Source: Saprospiraceae bacterium (GTDB taxonomy: Bacteria; Bacteroidota; Bacteroidia; Chitinophagales; Saprospiraceae). From it: a stretch of DNA of 36,066 nt. The position numbers were made by a program, and so were the translations under genes. Positions 9,501-17,437 of this stretch are shown here, piece after piece (the first letter of the stretch is position 1; every line of letters begins with the position of its first letter). The notes below the pieces were generated by a model. It did not search any database and was not told where the DNA came from. It was given only the letters and a program-made list of their open reading frames with translations. The DNA is taken from NCBI GenBank assembly GCA_013214265.1, contig JABSSK010000006.1:1-36066 (forward strand), read 5' to 3'.

Positions 9501-9780
9501 TGGTCATTGTTTTGCTTGTGGATACACCGATTTAAAAATTGGAAAAACAGTAGGCATGCCCACGCCTGGTACATGCAGCTTTGCCGGTTGGGAAGGGCTA
9601 CCTGATGGTACCCGCTGGGGCGTAGTCCCAGTAAGTGCTAAAGATAAGGCAGGCAACTGGTTGGAAAACAACCAAACTGACCCAATCTTCGAAGTCAAAA
9701 ATATGCCTGGCATCATTGATCAAGGGCGAGATCAGCAATTGGAAAAAGCTATTGAAGAACTGCTAAAGGATGTGAAATAA
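6565..9780 (+). CDS. Secreted tricorn-type S41 serine protease with beta-propeller and PDZ domains
   Basis: 1071 residues from the ATG at 6565. An upstream in-frame TTG at 6505 would put 20 residues ahead of the signal peptide, so I reject it. Residues 1-20 form a signal peptide ending IMAQ. Residues 21 to about 560 carry PD40/WD-like repeats (ISPDGSQIVFTYKGDLY, WSPDGSKIAFSSNRYGNFD, FSPDGKKIAYIKDR) of a propeller. A Lys/Glu-rich linker lies at about 565-595, then a second propeller part, a PDZ domain (about 780-860) and the C-terminal S41 core. Catalytic positions match archaeal tricorn: S760-H761 in NVSHAGA, S978-D979 in YSDG, and E1034 in WLEN. RFNGGGD is the S41 core strand. Tricorn degrades peptides released by other proteases; here the export signal places the activity in the periplasm or outside. 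The gene ends in a strong terminator. Confidence 0.93.
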   Translation: MQKVLTLFLSLWVTISIMAQDSPQWIRHASISPDGSQIVFTYKGDLYTVASNGGEAHQITFHGAHDYMATWSPDGSKIAFSSNRYGNFDVFVMSVKGGNATRLTFHSANEVPYAFSPDGEQVMFGAARMDLAEHRQYPRSYLPELYQVPTSGGRVDQVFTIPAEYVALSADGQTMLYHDKKGGENEWRKHHTSSVARDIWMYTTSDNKHRMLTSFEGEDRQPIFSADEQSFYYLSEAAGSFNVFKKDITPNSEPVQLTSFELHPVRFLSRGENKLCFTWDGELYTMIEGQQPQKVAVTIRTQSIKNNDDIISINGGVREMAIAPNGKEIAFIARGEVFVTSADGSMTKRITNTPEQERFVQFSPDGEKIVYASERNGKWSIFQTSKQRNEEPFFFASTLLNETVLIANEVDNYLPEFSPDGKKIAYIKDRRNLMVRDIESGDEITLLNADDLYHMRDGDKYFKWSPDSKWLLIDWGVSLSNDDVLLMAADGSQRVNLTQSGYSDSAPIWVNKGKQMLWLSNRNGLKSYATSGQTQRDVYSMFFPQEAWDKFNMSKEDFDLMKEIEKANKTKDKKDDKESEKAEKKDSILHFDWNNLDERVARLTIHSSSLGGAVLSKDNEKLYYLARFEKGMNLWVTNLRTKETKQAIKLNTGFGSLMWDKDMKNLYLLSGGRIAKVDPDKGQRKSISIKGEMTYDAIAERDYLFNHVWNRTKNVFYHSNFHGVDWNQMQVEYKKYLPHVGNSYEFAELLSEMLGELNVSHAGARYRSTMANADATAALGVFVDYDFEGTGIRITEIIEGGPLDKANLDVTAGMIIEEIDGQSLSPDHDYSKFLNRKAGQFTLLTILNPEHGKRQQIRVKPITLNQESRLLYDRWVEKNREEVEKASDNQLGYVHIPGMSDGPYRSIYEDMMGKYFSKKGVVVDTRFNGGGDLVADLAMFFTGEPFLTYATEAKVVGGEPTSRWTKPTLAMFNEANYSDGHCFACGYTDLKIGKTVGMPTPGTCSFAGWEGLPDGTRWGVVPVSAKDKAGNWLENNQTDPIFEVKNMPGIIDQGRDQQLEKAIEELLKDVK

Positions 9781-9800
9781 TCATCTATCCTCTGCGTAGA

Positions 9801-9847
9801 AACGGCTTACAGTAATGATATACTGTAAGCCGTTTTTTATTTTTTTG
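9801..9847 (+). terminator. Rho-independent terminator of the tricorn protease gene
   Basis: A perfect 14-bp stem (9801-9814 with 9821-9834) closes a 6-base loop and runs directly into a T-rich tract. It lies 20 bases after the stop codon. On the other strand it lacks a U-run, so it serves rsmI poorly if at all. Confidence 0.93.
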
Positions 9848-9897
9848 GCATGGGTACTGGTCACCCCAATTGACTTAACCGACCCAGACAAATATAA

Positions 9898-10572
9898 TTA
9901 CCGAGAGACCTCAACTACAAGAACAATTTCTCCTTTTACAACGCCAGGTCCACCTTCTCCATAATATTCTATTAGCTCTGCTATTGTGCCGCGCTTTATT
10001 TCCTCGTGCATTTTGGTAAGTTCTCGACATACACAAGCTTTTCTGTCAAGTCCACAATGCTCTGACAATTGCATCAAGCATTTCACAAGTCGATGCGGTG
10101 ATTCAAAAAGGGCGAAAGTATGCGGTAAACCAGCCAGATATAAAAGCCTAGTCTGACGCCCTTTCTTATGAGGAAGAAAACCTTCAAAATGAAACCGATC
10201 ACAAGGCAAACCAGAAGCCACCAGAGCAAGAACAAATGAAGTTGCACCTGGTAAAACCTGAATCTTAACATTCGCTTCCACACAAGCTCGAAACAGAAGA
10301 TAACCAGGATCAGAAATACCCGGCATACCCGCATCCGATATCAAAGCCATCGACTGTCCACCTTTAAGTGCATCTACCAGAAAAGGAACAGTCTTATGTT
10401 CATTATGAGCATGATGGGCTTTTAGGTTAGTTTCAATACCAAAATGTTGAAGTAATTTACGACTTGTTCTAGTATCCTCAGCCAAGATAACGGTGACCTC
10501 CTTCAGCACATCTAAAGCACGAAGGGTGATATCCTGAAGATTACCAATTGGTGTGGGGACAATGTATAGCAA
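9898..10572 (-). CDS. rsmI: 16S rRNA 2'-O-ribose methyltransferase RsmI (C1402)
   Basis: 224 residues. RsmI methylates the 2'-OH of C1402 in the decoding centre of 16S rRNA, using SAM. The N-terminus YIVPTPIGNLQDITLRAL is the family signature, followed by AEDTRTSRKLL, SDAGMPGISDPGY and the glycine-rich VLPGATSF motif of tetrapyrrole-methylase-fold enzymes. It is shorter than E. coli RsmI (about 286) and ends soon after the core fold, as in many Bacteroidota. The start must be TTG at 10572: an in-frame stop lies four codons upstream and no ATG or GTG occurs near the conserved N-terminus. It follows purS by 20 bases as the last gene of the pssA-purS-rsmI operon. Confidence 0.96.
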   Translation of the reverse strand: MLYIVPTPIGNLQDITLRALDVLKEVTVILAEDTRTSRKLLQHFGIETNLKAHHAHNEHKTVPFLVDALKGGQSMALISDAGMPGISDPGYLLFRACVEANVKIQVLPGATSFVLALVASGLPCDRFHFEGFLPHKKGRQTRLLYLAGLPHTFALFESPHRLVKCLMQLSEHCGLDRKACVCRELTKMHEEIKRGTIAELIEYYGEGGPGVVKGEIVLVVEVSR

Positions 10573-10592
10573 ATCAAAAGTTTAAATCGACC

Positions 10593-10847
10593 TTATTCCG
10601 CTGCCTTAAGCTCAAAGGAATACGACTCCATAATCAGATTGGCTAATAACTTTTTGCACGCCGTATCAACTTTTTCGTGAGCACCATCTTCTGAATCAGC
10701 TGTTAGTTCCATCAGAATCCGCCTTCCGATTCGTACATCTTCGACACCTTCAATGTTGAGGTGTTTCATATTGTTAGCTACTGTTTTACCCTGTGGGTCA
10801 AGTAACTCTTTGTGGGGCATGATATCAATTTCAGCTATGAATTTCAT
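10593..10847 (-). CDS. purS: Phosphoribosylformylglycinamidine synthase subunit PurS
   Basis: 84 residues, typical size. PurS bridges PurQ (glutaminase) and small PurL in the complex that converts FGAR to FGAM in step four of purine synthesis. It begins MKFIAEIDIMPHKELLDPQG and continues with the PurS pattern GKTVANNMKHLNIEGVEDVR and RIGRRILMEL. Its ATG overlaps the pssA stop by four bases (ATGA), implying coupled translation. Neither purQ nor purL is in the window, which is unusual, since purS often sits beside them. Its presence implies the organism uses the three-subunit FGAM synthase rather than the fused large PurL. Confidence 0.93.
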   Translation of the reverse strand: MKFIAEIDIMPHKELLDPQGKTVANNMKHLNIEGVEDVRIGRRILMELTADSEDGAHEKVDTACKKLLANLIMESYSFELKAAE

Positions 10848-11584
10848 GAGGAATATTTTGTGTTAAACCCATTCAGAATAATCGACAGAACAACATAAAT
10901 CAGTACAAGAGGCGCAATAGCCAAATCTTGTATAATTAGTAGACCCGTGATTATAATAGCTGCAAAGATATACTTTATCTCATTGCCACCCCATCCTGGG
11001 CCCTTGAATTTAAAGCTAAACATGGGTATTCCACTTACCATTAACCAGGATAATATGCCAATCAGGACATAAATAAATATTTGGCCTTGCAAAAAGCCAG
11101 CAAGCCCAAAAGCATTTGTATCTATCCAAATGATATAGCCAATAACAAATAAAGTACAAGCAGGTGTTGGTAAGCCAATAAATGAACTGGATTGCCGATC
11201 ATCTATATTAAACGTAGCTAGCCTAAAAGCTGCAAATGCAGTTAAAATAAACGCGGGCATAGCCATCCACTCCAGCGTGCCCGTATCACTCAATAATCGA
11301 TAAAAAATAACTCCAGGTACAAAGCCAAAAGAAATGATATCTGCTAATGAATCAAGTTGTTTACCTAGCGGAGATGTAACCTCTAATACCCGGGCAACTG
11401 CACCATCCAAAAAATCAGCTACAGCTGCACTCAACACCAAAAATATACCCAATTGGTTTTGGTTAAATATAAACGCTAAAACAGCGCCACAACCCAACCA
11501 CAAATTCAAAAGCGTGATAACATGTGGAATGTAAGAACGAATCATTTCTCGATTTTTTGCCATATTACCCAACCCTTCCCCCAT
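10844..11584 (-). CDS. pssA: CDP-diacylglycerol--serine O-phosphatidyltransferase (PssA type)
   Basis: 246 residues, multi-pass inner-membrane protein. It makes phosphatidylserine from CDP-diacylglycerol and serine, the precursor of phosphatidylethanolamine. The CDP-alcohol phosphotransferase motif DG..AR........G...D...D is complete, as DFLDGAVAR followed by GKQLDSLAD. At least six hydrophobic segments follow. Relatives in Bacteroidota are usually PssA; the motif alone could also fit PgsA. Two starts are possible: ATG at 11584, or ATG at 11563 (MAKNREMIRSYIPH), which has a GGGGGAAGGG purine run 11 to 20 bases upstream and matches family N-termini better. It is first in the operon with purS and rsmI, and divergent from the SprB-repeat gene. 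Confidence 0.92.
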   Translation of the reverse strand: MGEGLGNMAKNREMIRSYIPHVITLLNLWLGCGAVLAFIFNQNQLGIFLVLSAAVADFLDGAVARVLEVTSPLGKQLDSLADIISFGFVPGVIFYRLLSDTGTLEWMAMPAFILTAFAAFRLATFNIDDRQSSSFIGLPTPACTLFVIGYIIWIDTNAFGLAGFLQGQIFIYVLIGILSWLMVSGIPMFSFKFKGPGWGGNEIKYIFAAIIITGLLIIQDLAIAPLVLIYVVLSIILNGFNTKYSS

Positions 11585-11760
11585 TTATATACTTCTATGA
11601 AGTAGATGGTTAATATTTGGTAACTAATAGACACTTAGCCTATTAAATAAACGTTAATCAAACAAGGGTACAATCTTTTTTCCAAAAAAATTGTCAATTA
11701 CATACTACTTACTCTTCGTAATAGCCGAATAGTGAATTTATAGAGAAAACGATACTAAGG

Positions 11761-14700
11761 ATGTATAAACATTTACTTCTTACTTTTTTCCTCTTTTTAA
11801 GTTTTACACACATTGCTCAAGCCCAATCCAGCAATGATGAGTGTTCCGGTGCAATTGATATTTCACAAGTAATCGACTTTTGTTCGGAAAAAGAAGCTTT
11901 CAACAATGCAGGTGCTTCTCTTTCGGACGTTGAACCACCAGGCTGTTTTCCCAGTGGAGAAGACTTTCGCGATGTGTGGTTTCGATTTACGGCTATTGCA
12001 TCAGATGTAAATATACGGGTAATTGGAGCTACTTCCCTCAACGCAGGTGGGACCCTGAGAAGTCCGCAACTGGCCATTTATTCAGGATTGTGTTCTGACC
12101 TTACCGAGCTCCAATGTATTTCAGATAATGCTAATAACCATGTTGTCCAAACATTTGAAAATGAGTTGATAATTGGAGAAACCTATTACATTCGTGTTAG
12201 TGCACGTAGTTTGAATACCGGTACTTTCCAATTGTGTATTAATAATTTCAATGCTATTCCGAGTGCATCAAGTGATTGCTCAACCGGAGTTGTACTGTGC
12301 GACAAAAGTCCTTTTACGGTTGATTTTGTTAATAACTTTGGTGCTGTTCGGGACGACATTCCGGGCGTATTTTGTGCTGGCCAGTTCCCTGTAATCGAAG
12401 AGCAGTCAACCTGGTTTAAATGGACCTGCGAACAAGCTGGATCATTAACATTTAGCATCACTCCACTCAATCCAGACGACGATATTGACTGGGCCTTATA
12501 CGAGCTGCCTAGCGGAATAAATGGCTGCAGTAACAAAGACTTGCTGCGGTTTAATATCTCCGGAGAGATCGTTGGCGCACCACTAAGTGATTGGCAAGCA
12601 TGTACGGGTTCAACTGGTCTTCGCGAGGGGGACGACGATGAAGGTGAAGACTGTGGTTGTGACCCTACCGACGATAATTTTTCTAGGTCTGTTGATATGG
12701 TGGAAGGCCGAGTTTATGCCTTAGTCATCATTAATTATAGTATGTCTGGATTTGGATATAATTTGTCCTTTGGTGGTACTGGAACGTTTAAAGGGCCGGA
12801 AGCTAACTTTATAGTTGACCCTAGCATCGACGGGCTATGCGTTGGAGAGCCTATCCGATTTACGGATGCATCTAGCTTCGCTGGTGGCCTAACAGATTGG
12901 GCGTGGAACTTTGGCCCAACTGCACGAACAACCAATACCATAGGAGAAGGACCACACGAAATTATCTTTGACCGCCCAGGTACAAAATCAGTTCTACTAC
13001 GTGTAACCAGTGTTGATGGATGTGTAGTCTCACGGGTAGGTACTATCGAAATAGAATGCTGCGAAAACCACTTTAGCGGATCAGGTTCAGTAACCAATCT
13101 ACTATGTCCTGACCAACCTCTTGGTGCCATTGACTTTAGCATATCTAGTAATTATCCAGTCGAGAGCTATACATGGAGCAACGGTGATTCCACTCAAGAT
13201 ATATCAAGCCTGTTGAATGGCACCTACTCTGTACAGGTAATCGATGAAGCTACCTGCGATTCCACTTTTACATTCCTTATTGATGCACCTGATAGTTTTG
13301 CATTAAATGCTGATATTATTATGCCTACTTGTAATGGTGGAACAGATGGAGCTGTCACCCTTTTCGGTACAGGAGCGACACCTCCTTATCAATTCAGCTT
13401 TAACGGTGGTAACTTTGGAAATACAACCCAATTCAGTAATCTATCTGTAGGCGACTACACCATATCGGTTACGGATGCAAATAACTGTAATTTTGATACT
13501 ATTTTGACCGTAAGTGAGCTGGAACTCCAACTCGATCCTTTTGTAGATGCTATTACACCACCCACATGTAATGGTTTTTCTAACGGAGCCATTCAAGTCA
13601 TTATTTCAAATGGAGAAGGACCTTACCAATTTAACTTCAATGATGGCAGAGGTTTCCAAAACGATAATTCATTGTTGAATATCTCATCCGGAACGTTTGA
13701 AGTAAATGTTTTAGACCAGAATCTTTGCGAAGGAAGTTTTATGTTTAGCGTAGAAGATTTTGCCACCATCGGAGCTGATATCGCTCAGGATAATGTAAGC
13801 TGTTTCGGGTTGATAGATGGTTCCTTATTAGTTGCTGCCACTGGTGGAACAGGTGTTTATACATACAGTTGGACAGATGGCAGCAATAACCCCGATCGAC
13901 TGGACCTTCCTGCCGGTACTTACACCTTACAAATCTCTGATGACAATAATTGTACGTTCGATACGATCTTACAAATCACGCAACCCCCTGAGATACTTAT
14001 TCAGGATATCGATATTTCTGATGCCATATGTTTTGGAGACTCAAATGCGCAGGTCCAGCTTTTAGGCGAAGGAGGCTCTCCGCCGTATCAATATGCAATC
14101 AACAACGGTAGCCTTCAGAACGACAATTTATTTCTAGGTCTGCGGGCTGGTTCCTATGTAGTTCGAATTGAAGACGTAGAAGGTTGTTCCATCACCGACA
14201 CCATTACAGTAAACCAACCCGATCAGTTAATGGTGGATGCTGGAAATGATCAAATTATACGATTAGGAGAAGAAGCTGACCTAAGAGCTATTGCAAGTCT
14301 TCTTCCGGTAACATACAACTGGACACCACTCGAAATCCTGAGTTGCTCGGATTGCTCAAGTCCAATTGCCTTTCCATTAGAAACAACCATTTTCCAAATT
14401 ACCATTGAAGACCTCACCGGTTGTATTGCTATAGATGAGGTCAAAGTGAGTGTGGCTAAGTTCCGCGACTTATACGCTCCTAATGTTTTCTCTCCTAACG
14501 GGGATGGTGATAATGACTTTTTTACACTTTATGGAGGTCCATCTGTCGAGCGCATAGAAAAACTACAAATTTTTGATCGATGGGGTAATTTAATTTACTT
14601 GGGCAATGATTTACCGCCAGGTAGTGAGGGGGAAGTATTAGGTTGGGATGGAACCCACAAAGGGCAAGAGTTATCGCCTGCAGTATTTACCTATGTTGCA

Positions 14701-14763
14701 AATGTTCGTTTTATTGACCAAGATGTTGTTTTATTCAAAGGGGACGTTACCCTGATGCGGTAA
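11761..14763 (+). CDS. Large secreted SprB-repeat/PKD protein with type B T9SS C-terminal domain
   Basis: 1000 residues with signal peptide (1-22, ending AQAQ). Two beta-sandwich modules come first (about 25-165 and 168-340; the second contains the acidic loop GDDDEGEDCGCDPTDD). Then a PKD domain (about 350-433, DWAWNFGP), about five SprB-like repeats (about 440-823, each with a Cys near the start such as PTCNGGTDGAV and CFGDSNAQVQ, and a WSNG or FNGG turn), one more Ig/PKD-like module (824-900), and the gliding-motility CHU_C/type B sorting domain (904-1000: APNVFSPNGDGDND, IFDRWGNLIY, GWDG, YVANV). Such proteins cross the outer membrane by T9SS and are surface-bound or released; SprB itself is a gliding adhesin. 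First gene of an operon with lptC-like and CNNM genes. Ligand unknown. Confidence 0.93.
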   Translation: MYKHLLLTFFLFLSFTHIAQAQSSNDECSGAIDISQVIDFCSEKEAFNNAGASLSDVEPPGCFPSGEDFRDVWFRFTAIASDVNIRVIGATSLNAGGTLRSPQLAIYSGLCSDLTELQCISDNANNHVVQTFENELIIGETYYIRVSARSLNTGTFQLCINNFNAIPSASSDCSTGVVLCDKSPFTVDFVNNFGAVRDDIPGVFCAGQFPVIEEQSTWFKWTCEQAGSLTFSITPLNPDDDIDWALYELPSGINGCSNKDLLRFNISGEIVGAPLSDWQACTGSTGLREGDDDEGEDCGCDPTDDNFSRSVDMVEGRVYALVIINYSMSGFGYNLSFGGTGTFKGPEANFIVDPSIDGLCVGEPIRFTDASSFAGGLTDWAWNFGPTARTTNTIGEGPHEIIFDRPGTKSVLLRVTSVDGCVVSRVGTIEIECCENHFSGSGSVTNLLCPDQPLGAIDFSISSNYPVESYTWSNGDSTQDISSLLNGTYSVQVIDEATCDSTFTFLIDAPDSFALNADIIMPTCNGGTDGAVTLFGTGATPPYQFSFNGGNFGNTTQFSNLSVGDYTISVTDANNCNFDTILTVSELELQLDPFVDAITPPTCNGFSNGAIQVIISNGEGPYQFNFNDGRGFQNDNSLLNISSGTFEVNVLDQNLCEGSFMFSVEDFATIGADIAQDNVSCFGLIDGSLLVAATGGTGVYTYSWTDGSNNPDRLDLPAGTYTLQISDDNNCTFDTILQITQPPEILIQDIDISDAICFGDSNAQVQLLGEGGSPPYQYAINNGSLQNDNLFLGLRAGSYVVRIEDVEGCSITDTITVNQPDQLMVDAGNDQIIRLGEEADLRAIASLLPVTYNWTPLEILSCSDCSSPIAFPLETTIFQITIEDLTGCIAIDEVKVSVAKFRDLYAPNVFSPNGDGDNDFFTLYGGPSVERIEKLQIFDRWGNLIYLGNDLPPGSEGEVLGWDGTHKGQELSPAVFTYVANVRFIDQDVVLFKGDVTLMR

Positions 14764-14781
14764 AATACTACCTTTACGTCT

Positions 14782-15327
14782 ATGCGAATCATTCATTTTT
14801 TTAGTTTGGCAATATGCATCTTCATTATTGGTTGCCATAATGATGAAGCAAATTTTGATTTATCCATTGATGATATCAATCTAGATGCGGAAAGGGCAAC
14901 TTCTGTGAATATCACATATAGTGATTCTGCTCAAATTCAGGTTCAAATCAAAGGACCGGTTATGATCAACCACCTCTCTAATAACGAGCAATGGCAAGAA
15001 TTTCCAGATGGTATTCATGTTGATTTTTACGCACCTGATGGTCGAATAACGAGTATACTTACCGCTAAGGCTGCTACGAGATACAATAGTAAAGGAATGG
15101 TTGTTCTGCAAGATAGTGTCGTCTGGAAATCCGAGGACCAACGCATACTGGAAACTTCCGAATTGATCTGGGACGAAAACGAACAGAAAGTTTATAATAA
15201 TAAGTTTCTTGTTATAACATCGCCGCAGGATACTGTATTCGGAAAAGGGTTTACAGCCAATCAAAATTTCACCGATATTGTAATAATTGGAACTGATGGA
15301 CGCTTGCGAGTGGAATCAATGGAATGA
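14782..15327 (+). CDS. lptC: LPS-export periplasmic lipoprotein, LptC family
   Basis: 181 residues. A lipoprotein signal ends at IIGC with the lipidated Cys at residue 18. The rest fits LptC: ITYSDSAQIQVQIKGPVM, FPDGIHVDFYAPDGRITSILTAKAA, GMVVLQDSVVWKSEDQRILET and a C-terminal TVFGKGFTANQNFTDI, the beta-jellyroll that links the LptBFG ABC transporter to the LptA bridge. Bacteroidota LptC is often a lipoprotein rather than having a membrane anchor helix. It starts 18 bases after the stop of the SprB-repeat gene and ends 15 bases before the CNNM gene, so these three are probably one transcript. Confidence in the family is good, despite low sequence conservation. Confidence 0.85.
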   Translation: MRIIHFFSLAICIFIIGCHNDEANFDLSIDDINLDAERATSVNITYSDSAQIQVQIKGPVMINHLSNNEQWQEFPDGIHVDFYAPDGRITSILTAKAATRYNSKGMVVLQDSVVWKSEDQRILETSELIWDENEQKVYNNKFLVITSPQDTVFGKGFTANQNFTDIVIIGTDGRLRVESME

Positions 15328-15342
15328 TGAATTTTCTGTTCA

Positions 15343-16599
15343 ATGCTGATCACTTTTATTATCATATTTCTCTTTTTATCTGCGCTCTTTTCGGGTTCCG
15401 AAATTGCCTACGTTTCTGCGAATAAGCTAAAAATTGAATTACTCAAGAAAAGAGGGGGACGACGAGGAGATATCCTTGCTTATTTTTACGATCGACCTGC
15501 CGAGTTTTTGGGTACGATGCTCGTTGGTAATAATATCGCTTTAGTTGCCTTTACTGCGCTGACGGGACAATTGCTTACACCCTTTACGAGTTCCTTCATC
15601 GAGGCTCCTTTTTTACTTTTCCTAGCTAATACCATAATTATCACGGCCATTGTTCTGCTTTTTGGGGAGTTTCTTCCTAAGACCATTTTCAGGCTATTTT
15701 CAGATAATATTTTATATTTCCTAGCCCTACCACTTCGGTTCCTGCAGGCGGTTTTGGTTGCACCCGCCTGGATTATGACTCGGCTTTCAAACCTATTGTT
15801 ACAACGATTTTTTAAAATTCCATTAGAACAAACAGAGCAGGTATTCACTCGCCTTGACTTAGAAAACTTTGTCCGGAATAGTAATTCGGGTGAGGAAGAT
15901 GATGATATAGATAAAGAACTATTTGGCAAAGCACTTAACCTCAAAGAAATTCGGGTTAGAGAGTGTATGATACCCAGACCTGAAATTGAATATATCGATG
16001 TGAACGAAACGGTAGATGCTCTAATACAGATTATCGATGAAACTAAACTATCAAGGATTATAGTTACAGAAGATGATATTGATAATGTCCTTGGCTATGT
16101 GCATCACCAGCAGCTACTGCATAACCCAATAACGATTAGAAGCTTAATCATTGATATCCCGTTTGTTCCTGAAGTCATGCGCATCACAGACTTAATGAAT
16201 CAATTTATTAAGGATCGTACTTATATGGCCTGTGTAGTTGATGAGTTTGGGGGTGTTTCTGGTATTGTAACCTTGGAGGATATCTTAGAAGAATTGTTCG
16301 GTGAAATCGAAGATGAGCATGATCAGGAAGAGCATATCGAAACCAAAATCAGCGACAACGAATTTCTTTTTTCTGGAAGGCTGGAAATTGATTATCTCAA
16401 CGAAAAATACCCAAACCTAGCCTTCCCACAAGGCGACTATCATACCCTTTCTGGATACCTGGTCATGACCTGTGAACGTATTCCTGAAAAAGCATCTGAG
16501 ATCATCCTTCCACCCCATCGCTTTATACTTGAAATGGTAAGTGATACCAAAATTGAACTGATAAGGGTTTTGATACAGAAAGAAGCAGAGCCCAACTAA
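15343..16599 (+). CDS. CNNM/CorC family membrane transporter (hemolysin-like, CBS domains)
   Basis: 418 residues, close to the family length. An N-terminal CNNM (DUF21) membrane domain spans about residues 1-140 with three to four helices (SALFSGSEIAYVSANKLKIE, LGTMLVGNNIALVAF, FGEFLPKTIF). Two CBS domains follow at about 190-320 (VRECMIPRPEIEYIDVNETV and MACVVDEFGGVSGIVTLEDI), then a C-terminal CorC_HlyC domain at about 335-415 (FLFSGRLEIDYLNE). Such proteins are Mg2+/Co2+ transporters, with CBS domains sensing nucleotides; 'hemolysin' is an old name. GldE of gliding bacteroidetes is a paralogue, but gldD is not present here, so I do not use that symbol. Its stop overlaps the convergent gene by four bases. 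Confidence 0.9.
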   Translation: MLITFIIIFLFLSALFSGSEIAYVSANKLKIELLKKRGGRRGDILAYFYDRPAEFLGTMLVGNNIALVAFTALTGQLLTPFTSSFIEAPFLLFLANTIIITAIVLLFGEFLPKTIFRLFSDNILYFLALPLRFLQAVLVAPAWIMTRLSNLLLQRFFKIPLEQTEQVFTRLDLENFVRNSNSGEEDDDIDKELFGKALNLKEIRVRECMIPRPEIEYIDVNETVDALIQIIDETKLSRIIVTEDDIDNVLGYVHHQQLLHNPITIRSLIIDIPFVPEVMRITDLMNQFIKDRTYMACVVDEFGGVSGIVTLEDILEELFGEIEDEHDQEEHIETKISDNEFLFSGRLEIDYLNEKYPNLAFPQGDYHTLSGYLVMTCERIPEKASEIILPPHRFILEMVSDTKIELIRVLIQKEAEPN

Positions 16600-17360
16600 C
16601 TCACCAAATGATCCAGAATATCATCCTCCGTATTACCTTGCAGTTCTGTAACCTCAGCAAAAGAAACATACACGGCTACCATCGCAACCGGATAGGCAAC
16701 TAAAATCCCTATAAACAGTAAAAATAATCCCAACATCATTATTAAGCCTAAAACAATTATAAAGCTCATATAAGTCCACCATCTTTTGTGAATGATTCTT
16801 CGGCTCGCTTCCATCGCTTCCCAAAAGCCCATTTTATAAAACACAACAAATAAAGGGGCATAGATCCAACTAACACTTAGGTAAATAAAAGGAATCAAGA
16901 GACAACCTGCTACCGGCAATAGAAAGGCAGGAACTAAATTATCCAAATTCAAATCCGTAGTTAAAAAGGCGCCTAAGCCAAAACTAATTATGAGAGGAAC
17001 AAAAATTACTACAGCCGCTAATACTTGGATAAGGTAGATAAAACTGAGATTACCAAAGTATTCAAATCCTCGAAAAAATGTACTTAATTCAAGATTGTGG
17101 CCCTTCATGAGGTCATGACCCGCCAAATAGAAGCCTACTAACAGCGGATAAGTGATTAGAACCGAAGCTATAGTTCCAAGGACAGGAATAAATTGTGCAG
17201 AAAACGAAATCAAGAAACTCAAGATCGTATATGCTATAAATAAACCTGGAGTCATTTGAATTAGACAAAACGCTTTTCCAATAAATCCACGGATGGAGAA
17301 TGCATATCCCTGATCGACTAACTCCTCAATCTTTTTTGTACTAAAGCCAGACATGTCCAT
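16596..17360 (-). CDS. Multi-pass membrane protein of unknown function
   Basis: 254 residues with about six hydrophobic segments (about 38-60, 62-80, 108-132, 140-165, 170-185, 205-235), so an inner-membrane protein. A soluble N-terminus (MDMSGFSTKKIEELVDQGY) precedes the first helix. The helix-pair layout and the motif WEAMEASRRIIHKRWW between the last helices recall YciC/DUF975-like proteins of Bacteroidota. No catalytic residue is evident. The stop overlaps the CNNM gene by four bases (tail to tail). No neighbour suggests a role. Confidence 0.75.
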   Translation of the reverse strand: MDMSGFSTKKIEELVDQGYAFSIRGFIGKAFCLIQMTPGLFIAYTILSFLISFSAQFIPVLGTIASVLITYPLLVGFYLAGHDLMKGHNLELSTFFRGFEYFGNLSFIYLIQVLAAVVIFVPLIISFGLGAFLTTDLNLDNLVPAFLLPVAGCLLIPFIYLSVSWIYAPLFVVFYKMGFWEAMEASRRIIHKRWWTYMSFIIVLGLIMMLGLFLLFIGILVAYPVAMVAVYVSFAEVTELQGNTEDDILDHLVS

Positions 17361-17437
17361 AATTGTTGGTGATACCTTAAATTACGTAAATCGAAGAGAG
17401 TCTTACGCTTTTATGAAACGTTTTTTAGTACCTAATC

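Noticed and set aside
12735-13142. 135-codon minus-strand ORF within the SprB-repeat gene
   Set aside because: It lies wholly inside a well-supported secreted protein gene and has no recognisable domain or start context.
14881-15264. 127-codon minus-strand ORF opposite lptC
   Set aside because: Lies antisense to lptC; no motif or ribosome site.
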